A stretch of 64,000 bases of DNA from Prauserella muralis (GCF_003202285.1 NZ_MASW01000005.1:682001-746000), one strand, 5' to 3'; counted from the stretch's first letter, positions 1-8,478 are shown. Notes: generated by a model from the letters alone, not told the origin. Made by a program: numbers and translations.

Positions 1-1
1 G

Positions 2-307
2 GCGGCGAAGAACGCGCTGACGGTGGCCGTGCGGCGCCGCGCGGTGGAGTGGGGCGCCGCGGGGGTGCGGCTCAACACGGTCGCGCCCGGTGCCGTGGAC
101 ACCCCGTTGCTCCGGGCGGGTGAAGACGATCCGCGGTACGGCGCGAGCATCCGCGGCTTCACCGCCCCGCTCGGCCGCCACGGCCGGCCGGACGAGATCG
201 CCTCCCTCATCGTCTACCTGCTGGGACCGCACGCGGGATTCGTGCACGGCGCCCAGTTCGTCATCGACGGCGGCGCCGACGCGGCCCTGCGGCCCCACGC
301 CGTCTGA
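2..307 (+). CDS. SDR-family oxidoreductase, C-terminal part (3-alpha-hydroxysteroid dehydrogenase-like)
   Basis: The gene is cut by the left edge, so only the last ~101 residues are present. The first residues, AAKNALT, look like the end of the SDR YxxxK active-site motif with the lysine retained. They are followed by GVRLNTVAPGAVDTPLL, the usual SDR segment after the fifth strand, and the C-terminal VIDGGADA. The stretch with DPRYGASI, VHGAQFVIDGG and the terminal LRP closely resembles the C-terminus of Comamonas 3-alpha-hydroxysteroid dehydrogenase as I remember it, so a steroid or related alcohol substrate is plausible but unproven. The KstR-like palindrome 1 kb downstream fits a steroid theme. 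Confidence 0.85.
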   Translation, partial: AAKNALTVAVRRRAVEWGAAGVRLNTVAPGAVDTPLLRAGEDDPRYGASIRGFTAPLGRHGRPDEIASLIVYLLGPHAGFVHGAQFVIDGGADAALRPHAV

Positions 308-380
308 ACTGGGGAACGTAACGCCGGACCCGGCTCACCGACTGTCGTCGCAGACCCGCACGGCGGCAGGAGAGTGCGTG

Positions 381-1325
381 ATGGAGAACTCGTCGGCAGG
401 GCTGTTCCTGCTCGCGGCAGAGACGACCGTCGCGGTCACCCGCGAGGAGCACCACCAGCAGGTGCTCGCCCGCTACCCGGTCGCGGAGGGCGGTCAACGG
501 CACGTCGCGGTGGAGCTCGGCTGGTGCGTCATCGGTGCGGGCAGGTATCGCGGCGAGTACGCCGTGGAGGTGCGGCTCGACGGCGTGCGGGTCGGCGAGC
601 TGACCTACGCGATGTCGCAGCGTTACGGGCCGCTGATCGGCCAGGTGACCGAGCAGGGCGGCAGGCCGGGGTGCGAGGCGCTGATCCGGCGTGGCGGCAA
701 GGGTCTCGAGATGGTGCTGCGCCTGCCCCGCCGGACCGAGGGCACCGCGGTGTTTCCCGCCGCCGGGGCCGGAGCCGCGGCAGCGACCACCCCGATGCCC
801 GCGGTGGCGTCCGACCCGCCGTCCCGCGGCGGGTTCCGCTGGAAGCGTCCCTTGTGGATCGCGGCCGCGGTCGCCGGCGCGTTCCTCGTCATCGCTGCCA
901 TCAGCAGCATCCTCGACCCGGCCACGCCGACCTCGGGTGACCCGGGCTCGCTCACCACCACCGCGGCTGCGCCGACGACGACCGTCGCGAGCACTCCCCC
1001 GTCACCCGAGGCCGCTCCTCCGCCACCGGAGACGAAACCACCCGCGCCCCCGGTCACGAAGCCGCCCGCGCCGAAGCCGCCTCCGGCTCCGCAGCCACCA
1101 CCCCGCCCCCAGCCCGAGCCTGCGCCGGAGCCGGAGCCCGCGCCGCCCCCACCCGCACCCGAATGCGACCCGAACTACACCGGCTGCGTGCCCGTGGCCA
1201 GCGACGTCGACTGCGCGGGCGGCAGCGGCAACGGCCCTGCCTACGTGAGCGGGCCGGTGCGCGTCGTCGGCAGCGACGTCTACGACCTGGACCGGGACGG
1301 CGACGGCATCGCCTGCGACTCCTGA
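381..1325 (+). CDS. Membrane-anchored protein with proline-rich linker and C-terminal excalibur domain
   Basis: 314 residues from ATG 381, preceded by AGGAGA at 369-374. The in-frame ORF extends upstream, but that part has shadow-like composition. Residues ~1-115 form an unrecognised cytoplasmic domain. One membrane helix follows (LWIAAAVAGAFLVIAAI, about 159-175), then a Ser/Thr- and Pro/Glu-rich linker, and finally about 45 residues with two cysteines ending YDLDRDGDGIACDS. That ending is the DxDxDGxxC signature of the excalibur calcium-binding domain. The layout suggests a single-pass protein displaying a small extracytoplasmic Ca2+-binding module at the cell wall. Its role is unknown; excalibur domains often accompany surface nucleases or wall proteins, but no catalytic domain is visible here. 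Confidence 0.8.
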   Translation: MENSSAGLFLLAAETTVAVTREEHHQQVLARYPVAEGGQRHVAVELGWCVIGAGRYRGEYAVEVRLDGVRVGELTYAMSQRYGPLIGQVTEQGGRPGCEALIRRGGKGLEMVLRLPRRTEGTAVFPAAGAGAAAATTPMPAVASDPPSRGGFRWKRPLWIAAAVAGAFLVIAAISSILDPATPTSGDPGSLTTTAAAPTTTVASTPPSPEAAPPPPETKPPAPPVTKPPAPKPPPAPQPPPRPQPEPAPEPEPAPPPPAPECDPNYTGCVPVASDVDCAGGSGNGPAYVSGPVRVVGSDVYDLDRDGDGIACDS

Positions 1326-1357
1326 GCGGGCCGAGCCGGCGCCGGCCCTGGCGCGGA

Positions 1358-1375
1358 AATAGAACACGTTCTATT
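1358..1375. promoter_or_regulatory. Perfect palindrome matching the KstR operator pattern
   Basis: AATAGAAC-AC-GTTCTATT is an 18-bp perfect inverted repeat whose core TAGAACACGTTCTA fits TnnAACnnGTTnnA, the published consensus of the TetR-family cholesterol regulator KstR. It lies 58 bp upstream of the NDMA-type alcohol dehydrogenase start, in promoter position. Assignment to KstR is inferred from the pattern; another TetR protein could use it. Confidence 0.7.
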
Positions 1376-1433
1376 ATGCGCGGAGCGGCTCCCCAACGGT
1401 GGGGTGTCCGGCCTGCCTTGGAGGTGGACAACG

Positions 1434-2549
1434 ATGCGAACCCGCGCCGCGGCGCTGCTGGAGCAGCCGGGCAAGTGGCAGATCGTCGACGTGGACCTGG
1501 ACGAACCGTCGGCGAACGAGGTGCTCGTCCGGTTCGTCGCGGCGGGGCTGTGCCACTCCGACGACCACGCGGCCACGGGCGACATGCCGGTCGGCAGGCT
1601 GCCGCTCATCGGCGGCCACGAGGGCGCCGGTGTCGTCGAGAAGGTGGGCCCCGGGGTGCGCTCGCTGGCGGTCGGCGACCGGGTGGTCGCCCAGTTCGTG
1701 CCGTCGTGCGGCCGGTGCCTGCCCTGCGCGTCGGGCCGCGGGAACCTGTGTGACCTCGGCATGTACGCGCTGGCCGGGTCGATGGCCGACGGCACCTACC
1801 GCGCGCACCACGACGGCGCCGACGTCGGTCAGATGACCATGGTCGGCACGTTCGCCGAGCACGCCGTCGTCTCCGAGTTCTCGCTGACCAAGATCGGTGA
1901 CGACATCCCGTTCCACGTCGCCGCCCTGCTCTCCTGCGGCGTGCCCACCGGCTGGGGCTCCGCGGAGTACGGCGCCGAGGTGGAGGCCGGGCACACCGTG
2001 ATCGTGATGGGCACCGGCGGCGTCGGCATGAACGCCGTGCAGGCGGCGGCCGCGCGGGGGGCCTCGTACGTCATCGCGGTCGATCCCGCGCCGTTCAAGC
2101 GCGAGATGGCCACGACCTTCGGCGCGACGCACACCTTCGCCGACATCGACGAGGCCGCCGAGTTCGCCCGTTCGGTCACCGGAGGGCAGGGCGCCAACTC
2201 GGTGGTGGTCGCCGTCGGCGTGACCACCAGCGAGCACGTCGCCAAGGCCGTCGACGCGATCGGCAAGTTCGGCACCGTGGTGGTCACCGGCATCGGCGAC
2301 ATCAAGGACGAGGGCCTGCCCATCAACCTGTGGATGCTGTCGATGATGCAGAAGCGCATCCAGGGCGTCATCTTCGGCATGGGAACGCCGTCGTTCGAGA
2401 TCAGCAGGCTCGCCGACCTGTACCGGTCCGGCAGGCTCAAGCTGGACGAGCTGGTCACCAAGACCTACCGGCTGGAGGAGGTCAACCAGGCCTACGCGGA
2501 CATGCACGCCGGCAGCAACGTCCGGGGCGTGATCCTGCACGACACCTGA
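1434..2549 (+). CDS. NDMA-dependent (mycofactocin-type) zinc alcohol dehydrogenase
   Basis: 371 residues. ATG 1434 is chosen because GGAGGTGG lies just upstream and MRTRAAALLEQPGKW is the family's usual N-terminus; an earlier in-frame ATG at 1404 lacks support. Medium-chain dehydrogenase layout: catalytic zinc ligands C40 and H62-E63 (GGHEGAG), structural zinc cysteines C92, C95, C98 and C106, and the Rossmann GTGGVG around residue 200. The sequence resembles the NDMA-dependent alcohol dehydrogenases that hold NAD tightly and depend on mycofactocin for re-oxidation (family knowledge). No mft genes are in the window. The upstream KstR-like palindrome suggests induction with sterol or lipid catabolism. 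Confidence 0.88.
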   Translation: MRTRAAALLEQPGKWQIVDVDLDEPSANEVLVRFVAAGLCHSDDHAATGDMPVGRLPLIGGHEGAGVVEKVGPGVRSLAVGDRVVAQFVPSCGRCLPCASGRGNLCDLGMYALAGSMADGTYRAHHDGADVGQMTMVGTFAEHAVVSEFSLTKIGDDIPFHVAALLSCGVPTGWGSAEYGAEVEAGHTVIVMGTGGVGMNAVQAAAARGASYVIAVDPAPFKREMATTFGATHTFADIDEAAEFARSVTGGQGANSVVVAVGVTTSEHVAKAVDAIGKFGTVVVTGIGDIKDEGLPINLWMLSMMQKRIQGVIFGMGTPSFEISRLADLYRSGRLKLDELVTKTYRLEEVNQAYADMHAGSNVRGVILHDT

Positions 2550-2567
2550 CGCCCGGGCCCGGCGTCA
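2547..2567. terminator. Stop-codon palindrome between convergent genes
   Basis: TGACGCC-CGGGCCC-GGCGTCA: each arm carries the stop codon of one of the two convergent genes (TGA of the dehydrogenase, TGA of the dehydratase read on the minus strand). The hairpin could serve as a minimal bidirectional terminator; there is no U-tract, as is common in actinomycetes. Confidence 0.55.
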
Positions 2568-4418
2568 GCGGCGAGCGGCGCGGTGTGCCGCCATCCGGAC
2601 CGGGGCGTTGGGCACCCCGTACCCCGCGTAGCCGCCGTGGCGCTGCACGATCTCGAAGAACACGCGGTCGCCGAGCACCTCGGTGTGGCAATGGAAGAGC
2701 TCGCCGTGCTCGTCGCGGTCGTAGAGCACGTGGCACTCCCGCAGGGCCGCCAGCAGTGCGGGGTCGAGGTCAAGGCGCGCGTCCAGGTCGTCGTAGTAGT
2801 TGTCCGGAATGGACAGCAGCGGCGCTCCCCTGGCCCGCATCGCCCGTGCGCAGGCGAAGATGTCCCCGGTCGCGAGCGCCACGTGCTGCGGGTCGGGGAC
2901 ACCCGGCGCCCAGCTGCCCCGGCGCAACACGGCGCCGTGCAGCGCGATCCGCACCCGGCCGCGCGGGTCGGTCACCGCCCGGTTGCGGACGAGCCCGAAC
3001 GGCGCGGCGGACTCGCTGTCGTGCCGGGGATCGAGGCCGAGCACGGCACGGTAGAACAGGGTCGCCTCGTCGAAGTGATCGAACGGCTGGGCCAGTGCCA
3101 CGTGGTCGATGTGCGTGAGCCCGGCAGGGGTGGACGGCACGGTGCCGGTGAGGATGAAGTCGCCGAGCCAGCCCTGCTCGCCAGCGCCCGTGCGGCAGAA
3201 GAACACGGCCGTGCCGTCGGGCGCGCTCACGGCACTGAGGTCTGCCTCGGCAGGCCCTGTGGTGCGCGGCAGCCGGGGCGCGAGCAATGCCTCGGCCCGC
3301 TGCGCGGAGCGTTCCGGGTCGGCGCTCTCCACGGCGACGGCGCTCACCGCCGTGGCCCGCTCCGCGCCGGCGTTGAGCAGGATCCGCGCCTGACCCTGCT
3401 GCCACAGCTGGACGGGTTTGGAGCGGTGCTCGCCGATGTGGGCAAAGCCCAGCGCGGCCAGCGCCCGCGCCACCTGGTGCCCGGACTCGCCGTCCACCGC
3501 CAGTTCGGTGAACGCGAGCCCGGCCAGCTCCGGCGCCGGTGGTGGCGGCGAGGCGAGCGCGGCCCGGGCGCGGCTCGTCACCGCGGGCCGCGTGGCGAGC
3601 GACTCCTCGAGCGCCACGAGCGAACGCATGGCGTCCACGGCGGCGCGATCCGGCGCCGACTGCCGGAACACGTCGTTGAACACCTCCAGCGACAGTGGCC
3701 CGCGATACCCGGCGTCGAGCACGGCGGCCGTGAACGCGGTGAGGTCGAACGCGCCCTGCCCGGGAAACAGCCGGTGGTGCCTGCTCCACTGCAGCACGTC
3801 CATGTTGAGGTGGGGAGCGTCGGCGAGCTGCAGGAAGAACAGCTTCTCCCCCGGGATCGCCGCGATCCGTGCCGGGTCGGCGCCGCCCGTGCCGCTGTCC
3901 CAGCGGGACAGGATGTGGAAGCTGTCCAGGCACAGCCCCAGCGCTGGATGGTCACCGCGCCGGACGATCTCCCACGAGTGCTCCCACGTGTCGACGAACC
4001 GGCCCCACGCCAGCGCCTCGTAGGCGATGCGCAACCCGCGCCTTCCCGCCCGCTCTGCCAGCGTGTGCAGCTGCTCGGCGGCCAGGTCGTCGTCGTCCAC
4101 GGTCTCCGGCGAGACCGACGAGCACACCAGCATCGTGGCCGTGCCCAGGCGCTCCATGACGTCGAACTTGCGCTCGGCGCGGCGCAGGTTGCGCGCCAGG
4201 GTCTGCGGTCCGACCGCCTCGAAGTCGCGGAACGGCTGGTACAGCTCGATCGCAAGGCCGAGGTCCGCGCAGTGCTCGCGGATGCGCTCCGGCGACCGTG
4301 GCGAGGCGATGAGGTCGTTCTCGAAGATCTCCACGCCGTCGAACCCGGCGGCGGCCGCCGCGTCGAGCTTGTCCTCCAGCGTGCCCGAAAGGCACACCGT
4401 GGCGATCGACCGCCGCAT
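2565..4418 (-). CDS. quiC: 3-Dehydroshikimate dehydratase fused to a 4-hydroxyphenylpyruvate-dioxygenase-like domain (QuiC type)
   Basis: 617 residues. Start ATG 4418 follows GAGGAGGTGAGG. Residues ~1-280 form a xylose-isomerase-like TIM barrel with the metal tetrad E134 (YEALAW), D165 (CLDSFH), Q197 (LQLAD) and E245 (LEVFND), as in QuiC1/AsbF-type 3-dehydroshikimate dehydratases, which make protocatechuate. Residues ~430-617 form a VOC domain with the HPPD-type metal triad H439, H512 and E589. Its length and two-domain order match Pseudomonas QuiC1. The C-terminal domain's substrate is unknown. It is the last gene of the TRAP operon, so the imported acid is probably quinate/shikimate-related. 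The product would feed LigAB encoded 16 kb away. Confidence 0.88.
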   Translation of the reverse strand: MRRSIATVCLSGTLEDKLDAAAAAGFDGVEIFENDLIASPRSPERIREHCADLGLAIELYQPFRDFEAVGPQTLARNLRRAERKFDVMERLGTATMLVCSSVSPETVDDDDLAAEQLHTLAERAGRRGLRIAYEALAWGRFVDTWEHSWEIVRRGDHPALGLCLDSFHILSRWDSGTGGADPARIAAIPGEKLFFLQLADAPHLNMDVLQWSRHHRLFPGQGAFDLTAFTAAVLDAGYRGPLSLEVFNDVFRQSAPDRAAVDAMRSLVALEESLATRPAVTSRARAALASPPPPAPELAGLAFTELAVDGESGHQVARALAALGFAHIGEHRSKPVQLWQQGQARILLNAGAERATAVSAVAVESADPERSAQRAEALLAPRLPRTTGPAEADLSAVSAPDGTAVFFCRTGAGEQGWLGDFILTGTVPSTPAGLTHIDHVALAQPFDHFDEATLFYRAVLGLDPRHDSESAAPFGLVRNRAVTDPRGRVRIALHGAVLRRGSWAPGVPDPQHVALATGDIFACARAMRARGAPLLSIPDNYYDDLDARLDLDPALLAALRECHVLYDRDEHGELFHCHTEVLGDRVFFEIVQRHGGYAGYGVPNAPVRMAAHRAARR

Positions 4419-4453
4419 CCGCCTCACCTCCTCGTGTCCGGCCCGCTCACCGC

Positions 4454-5473
4454 TCATTTCGCCGACTGGCGGATCTGCTCGTAGGCCTCCCGCTGCTCGC
4501 CGGAGAGCGTGCGGGTGAAGTAGTCCTCGGCCCGCCGGGCGAACGCCTGCCGGTCGACGTCCTCGACGACGGTCATCCCGCCGTTGCGCTTCCACTCGTC
4601 GAGGACCTTCCGCTCCTCCTGCTCGATGCACGTCCGGTTCTTCGCCCTCGTCTCGTGCACGGCCTTCTGCAGCGCGTCCTGCTGCTGCCGGGAGAGCTTG
4701 CGCCAGCTGCCCTCGTTGACCACGATCAGCTGCGAGCCCGTCTGGTGACCGGAGAGGCTTACGTGGCTCTGCACCTCGTCGAAGCTCTGCTCGGCGATCG
4801 TCGGAATCGGGTTCTCCTGACCGTCGATGATGCCCTGCTGCAGCGCGACGTAGACCTCCTCGAACGCGACGGCGGTGGCGTTGGCACCGACGGCCTTGGC
4901 GTTGGCCAGATAGACCGGCGAGTCGGGGTAGCGCATGCGCAGACCCTGGAGATCGGCGGGCTCGCGGATCGGCTTGTTGGCCGTGAAGTGGCGCATGCCG
5001 AAGAACCACACGTCCAGAATGCGCGTGCCGGTCTTGCGCGCGAAGCCGTCCTTGAGCCTGTCCGCCGCGGCGCTGTCGAAGAACTCGAACAGCTGGTCCG
5101 GCCCTTCGAAAGCGTAGGCCATGTCGAGCACGCCGATCGGCGCGTAGGTCGACGCCAGTGCCGACGAGCCCTGCACGTCAAGGTCGACGTCGCCGGACAT
5201 CACCGAGGTGAACCGCTCGGCGTCCTCGCCGAGCTGGCTGTTGGGGAACGTCTCGATGGTGACGCCGTTGTCCATGCCGTTGATGGTCTCGGCGACGGCC
5301 TGGATGCCACACCGGGTGTGCGGATGCTGGTCGGTGTAGCTGTTGGCGAACGACAGCGTCACGGTGCCGTCGCCGCCGTCGTCGTCGCCGCCGCCCATGG
5401 CCGTGCAGCCTGCGGCGAGCACCAGCGCCACCGGCGCCAGGGCGAATCGTGCGAGGGATTTCCGAGTCGGCAT
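4454..5473 (-). CDS. dctP: TRAP transporter solute-binding lipoprotein DctP
   Basis: 339 residues. It begins with a basic segment, a hydrophobic signal and the lipobox LAAGC, so it is anchored outside the membrane as a lipoprotein; this is usual in Gram-positives, where a periplasmic DctP is impossible. The conserved DctP core is visible: LRMRYPDSPVYLANAKAVGA (the arginine of this segment normally binds the ligand carboxylate), then ALQQGIIDGQENP. It sits 30 bp downstream of dctM in the same operon. Ligand inferred from the operon: a carboxylate related to quinate/shikimate/3-dehydroshikimate. Confidence 0.9.
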   Translation of the reverse strand: MPTRKSLARFALAPVALVLAAGCTAMGGGDDDGGDGTVTLSFANSYTDQHPHTRCGIQAVAETINGMDNGVTIETFPNSQLGEDAERFTSVMSGDVDLDVQGSSALASTYAPIGVLDMAYAFEGPDQLFEFFDSAAADRLKDGFARKTGTRILDVWFFGMRHFTANKPIREPADLQGLRMRYPDSPVYLANAKAVGANATAVAFEEVYVALQQGIIDGQENPIPTIAEQSFDEVQSHVSLSGHQTGSQLIVVNEGSWRKLSRQQQDALQKAVHETRAKNRTCIEQEERKVLDEWKRNGGMTVVEDVDRQAFARRAEDYFTRTLSGEQREAYEQIRQSAK

Positions 5474-5503
5474 CGTTGCCTCCTGTTGGTTACCGACGGG
5501 GGT

Positions 5504-6778
5504 CTAGAGGCCGAGCACACCGGGCAGGAACGTGACGACCGACGGCACGAACGTCACCAGCAGCAGCACGGCCAGCAGCGGGACGAGGAACGGCACGGTG
5601 CCGCGGAACACCTCGTGCACCGGCAGGCCCGTGACGGGGCTGAGCACGTAGAGCACGGCTCCGATCGGCGGGGTGAGCAGGCCGATCATGAGGTTGATGA
5701 TCGCGATGACACCGAAGTGCAGCGGGTCCACACCGAACTCGACGGCGATCGGCAGCAGGATCGGCACCGTGATCACCAGCACCGAGGTGCCCTCCATCAC
5801 CGCGCCGAGGATGATCAGTAGTACGTTCACCAGCAGCAGGAACACCACCTGGCTGTCGGTGAATCCGAGCATCGCCCCGGCCACGGCACGGGGAACCTGC
5901 TCCCTGGCGAGGATCCAGGCCAGCAGTCCGGACGCGCCGAGGATCAGGGTGATGGAGGCCGTGGTGGCGGCGGTGTCCCGCAGGATGCCCCCGAGGTCGC
6001 GCAGCCGGACGGTGCGGTAGGCGAAGCCGAGCAGGAGCACGTAGGCGGCCCCCACCGCCGCGGCCTCGGTCGGAGTGAACACGCCGCCGAGAATGCCGCC
6101 GAGGATGATCACCGGGGTGAGCAGCGGCCCGGCGACGCGGACGGCCGCCGTGCGCAGCAGGGCCCAGTCGAACGGCTGGGACTCCAGTCCGGACTGCCTG
6201 CGGGCCCACAGGAACACCACGATCGCCAGCGAGGTGGCCATGAGGAACGCGGGAACGACGGAGGCCGCGAACAGCGCGCCCGTGGACACGGCGGCGATCG
6301 AGGCGTAGATCACCGCCGGGATGCTCGGCGGCATGACCGGGCCGATGAGGCTGGACGCCGCGGTGACGCCCACGGAGAACCGCGTGGAGTATCCGTTGCG
6401 GACCATCGCGGGGACCTCCACCTTGCCCAGCCCGGCGGCGTCGGCCAGCGCCGACCCGCTCATCCACGAGAAGCCGAGGCTCACGCCGATGTTGACGTAG
6501 CCGAGGCTGCCCTTGATGCGCCCGATCACCGACAGCGCGAAGTCGAAGAGCCGGTCGGCGATGCCCGCGTGGTTGGCGACGACGCCGACGAGGACGAACA
6601 GCGGCACCGCCAGCAACGGGAAGCTGTCGATCGCGCCGGTGACCTCCCGCATGCTCAGGCCGAACGAGTGGCCCTCCATCGTGACGTAGGTCAGGCAGGG
6701 TCCCAGCAGCGCGAAGGCCACGGGAACCCGCAGGGCCAGCAGCGCGACGATGGCACCGGCCAGCAGCGCCATGCTCAT
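5504..6778 (-). CDS. dctM: TRAP transporter large permease DctM
   Basis: 424 residues, strongly hydrophobic with about 12 membrane segments. Start ATG 6778 overlaps the dctQ stop (ATGA); the longer in-frame extension upstream is dctQ read in another frame. Family landmarks: SGSALADAAGLGKVEVPAM in the first half, and VMPPSIPAVIYASIA typical of the DctM ion/substrate core. It is the membrane subunit of a sodium-coupled tripartite carrier working with DctP and DctQ. Confidence 0.92.
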   Translation of the reverse strand: MSMALLAGAIVALLALRVPVAFALLGPCLTYVTMEGHSFGLSMREVTGAIDSFPLLAVPLFVLVGVVANHAGIADRLFDFALSVIGRIKGSLGYVNIGVSLGFSWMSGSALADAAGLGKVEVPAMVRNGYSTRFSVGVTAASSLIGPVMPPSIPAVIYASIAAVSTGALFAASVVPAFLMATSLAIVVFLWARRQSGLESQPFDWALLRTAAVRVAGPLLTPVIILGGILGGVFTPTEAAAVGAAYVLLLGFAYRTVRLRDLGGILRDTAATTASITLILGASGLLAWILAREQVPRAVAGAMLGFTDSQVVFLLLVNVLLIILGAVMEGTSVLVITVPILLPIAVEFGVDPLHFGVIAIINLMIGLLTPPIGAVLYVLSPVTGLPVHEVFRGTVPFLVPLLAVLLLVTFVPSVVTFLPGVLGL

Positions 6779-7314
6779 GCGGTCCGCTCCTTTCCGGTCG
6801 CCCGCGGCCGGAACACGGCCACGACCGAGCGCACGGTCGTCAGCAGCAGCCCGGCGAGGGGGATCACGTAGAAGTAGCCGACGGGCAGGCCGAGCGCGGG
6901 CGTGGTCTGGCTCGTCTGCTCGAGCACGAGCCCGAACGCCTCGTAGGCCAGGTTCAGGCACACGATCGCCACCATGACGTCGGCGAAGACGGCGACGGTC
7001 CGGCGCAGCGGCCTGCTGGGCGCGTAGTCGATGACCTTCAGCGTGACGTGCTCGTCACGGCCCATGAGGTAGCCGGCCATCGCGAACGTCATCCACACGA
7101 GACCGAACCGCGCGAGCTCGCCGGTCCACACCCAGCCTCCGCCGGGCAGGTACCGCTGCCCGGCCTGGACGAGCATCAGTGCGAAGATGACCGTGAGCAG
7201 CAGCCCGCCCACGGCGGCCTCCGTCCGCGACACCCAGCGCAGCGCCGCGTCCACGACGCCCGCGCGCGGGTGCGGCGTGGTCTTCCGCCCGGTTGCCGGT
7301 GCCGGATCAGCCAT
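6775..7314 (-). CDS. dctQ: TRAP transporter small permease DctQ
   Basis: 179 residues with four hydrophobic helices. ATG 7314 is preferred because the region before it belongs to the upstream dehydrogenase; the two genes overlap by 8 bp. Family motif WTGELARFGLVWMTFAMAGY (the conserved E-R-W-hydrophobic block of DctQ) is followed by GRDEHVTLKVIDY. It stabilises DctM. It is translationally coupled to dctM by an ATGA overlap. Confidence 0.9.
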   Translation of the reverse strand: MADPAPATGRKTTPHPRAGVVDAALRWVSRTEAAVGGLLLTVIFALMLVQAGQRYLPGGGWVWTGELARFGLVWMTFAMAGYLMGRDEHVTLKVIDYAPSRPLRRTVAVFADVMVAIVCLNLAYEAFGLVLEQTSQTTPALGLPVGYFYVIPLAGLLLTTVRSVVAVFRPRATGKERTA

Positions 7315-8308
7315 CGCGATCCTCCTGCCAGGCCGACAGATCGATCCACGACTTGCCGGGCACGGCTCTTGCCTTGGCGAACGCGTCGGCGGCCTCGTCC
7401 GGGCGCACGCCGCGCTGGAGCACCTGCGCGGGATCCAGCTCGTCACCGGTGACGGCGGCGAGGGTGTCGGCGAAGTCGGTCGGGTGGTCGTAGATGAGCG
7501 AGCCGCGGATCACCAGCTGCCTCCTCGCGAGGTCCATCGTGGACGTCGACACCGGCGCGCCGTTCATGCCGATGACCACGACGGTGCCCGCGGCGGCCAC
7601 GGCACGCAGCGCCAGCTGCCACGTGGCGGGCACGCCCGCGGTGTCGAACACCACCGGGAAGCCGTGTGCGTCGCCGGGGTCGATGCGCTTCGCGCCGATG
7701 CGCTCGGCGAGCGCGAGCCTGCCCTCCAGTGGTTCCACCACGTACGGCCGCGCGTCGCCTGCCAGCAGCGCCACGCAGAGCAGCAGACCCTGCGAGCCCG
7801 CACCCACCACCAGGCACTCGTCGCCTGCTCTCACCCCGGCCCGCCGCACGGCCGCTCTGGCGACGGCCAGCGGCTCGACGCACGCGAGCGTCGTGTCCGG
7901 TGTGGACTCGGGAACCGGCCAGGTGAAGCGGGCGGGCACAGCGACCCGTTCGGCGAGCAGGCCGGGCAGGTTCATGCCGACGACGCCGCGTTCGGCGCAC
8001 GCCGAGGTCACACCCTCCCGGCACCAGCGGCAACGGAAACAGCTGTAGTTGGGCTCGATGACGACCCGCTGCCCGGCGACCCGGTCGGTGACGCCGTCGC
8101 CCGTCGCGACGATCTGGCCGCCGCCCTCGTGGCCCATCACCCACGGCAGCTCGGGCACGGCGCGGTGTCCTTCGTAGACGCCCAGGTCCGACCCGCACAG
8201 GCCGACGGCGCGCATGCCGACGACCACCTCGCCGGGACGCGGTCGCGGCTCCGGCCAGTCGTCGACAAGCTCCACCCGGTGCGGCCGCGTCAGGACGATC
8301 GCCCTCAT
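7307..8308 (-). CDS. Zinc-dependent medium-chain dehydrogenase, first gene of the TRAP operon
   Basis: 333 residues from ATG 8308, with a GAGAGGGAT ribosome site. It contains the catalytic zinc cysteine in GLCGSD, GHEGGGQ, and the four-cysteine structural site CFRCRWCREGVTSAC. The NAD site VVGAGSQGLLL is slightly irregular. It resembles threonine/sorbitol-dehydrogenase-type enzymes that oxidise secondary alcohols. As the leading gene of an operon ending in DHS dehydratase, it may oxidise a cyclic polyol acid such as quinate or shikimate; this is inferred from position only. Transcription is divergent from the LacI regulator across the operator at 8409-8424. Confidence 0.85.
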   Translation of the reverse strand: MRAIVLTRPHRVELVDDWPEPRPRPGEVVVGMRAVGLCGSDLGVYEGHRAVPELPWVMGHEGGGQIVATGDGVTDRVAGQRVVIEPNYSCFRCRWCREGVTSACAERGVVGMNLPGLLAERVAVPARFTWPVPESTPDTTLACVEPLAVARAAVRRAGVRAGDECLVVGAGSQGLLLCVALLAGDARPYVVEPLEGRLALAERIGAKRIDPGDAHGFPVVFDTAGVPATWQLALRAVAAAGTVVVIGMNGAPVSTSTMDLARRQLVIRGSLIYDHPTDFADTLAAVTGDELDPAQVLQRGVRPDEAADAFAKARAVPGKSWIDLSAWQEDRDG

Positions 8309-8408
8309 CAACCCGTATCCCTCTCGACAGTGAGTCGGCGAAAGAACCGCCTGGTGGCAGCGGTGTTCCGCCGCAAGCGCAGCCGACCCTAAGTCGGCCG
8401 CAACACCA

Positions 8409-8435
8409 TGACAAGCGGTTGCCAAATGTTGCCAT
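8409..8435. promoter_or_regulatory. LacI-family operator in the divergent promoter region
   Basis: TGACAAGCGGTTGCCA (8409-8424) is centred on CG and fits TGnCAAnCGnTTGnCA, the pattern of LacI/PurR-family operators. A second GTTGCCA half-site follows at 8429-8435 in direct orientation. It lies between the two divergent starts (8308 and 8479), so the LacI protein probably controls the TRAP operon and itself. Confidence 0.7.
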
Positions 8436-8478
8436 CGCGCGTAGCGTCGCCACAGCCGAGCGGAGCGGGGTAGCGGCA

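Noticed and set aside
90-380. Upstream part of the excalibur-protein frame
   Set aside because: It overlaps the SDR gene in another frame and has biased composition; ATG 381 has a ribosome site.
2583-4484. Long plus-strand open frame (633 codons) opposite the dehydratase
   Set aside because: Arg/Val/Gly-rich shadow of the minus-strand gene, whose motifs and metal residues are unmistakable; typical of high-GC DNA.
4419-5009. N-terminal extension of the QuiC-like protein into the dctP region
   Set aside because: It overlaps dctP out of frame and lacks homology; ATG 4418 has a strong ribosome site and the family N-terminus.
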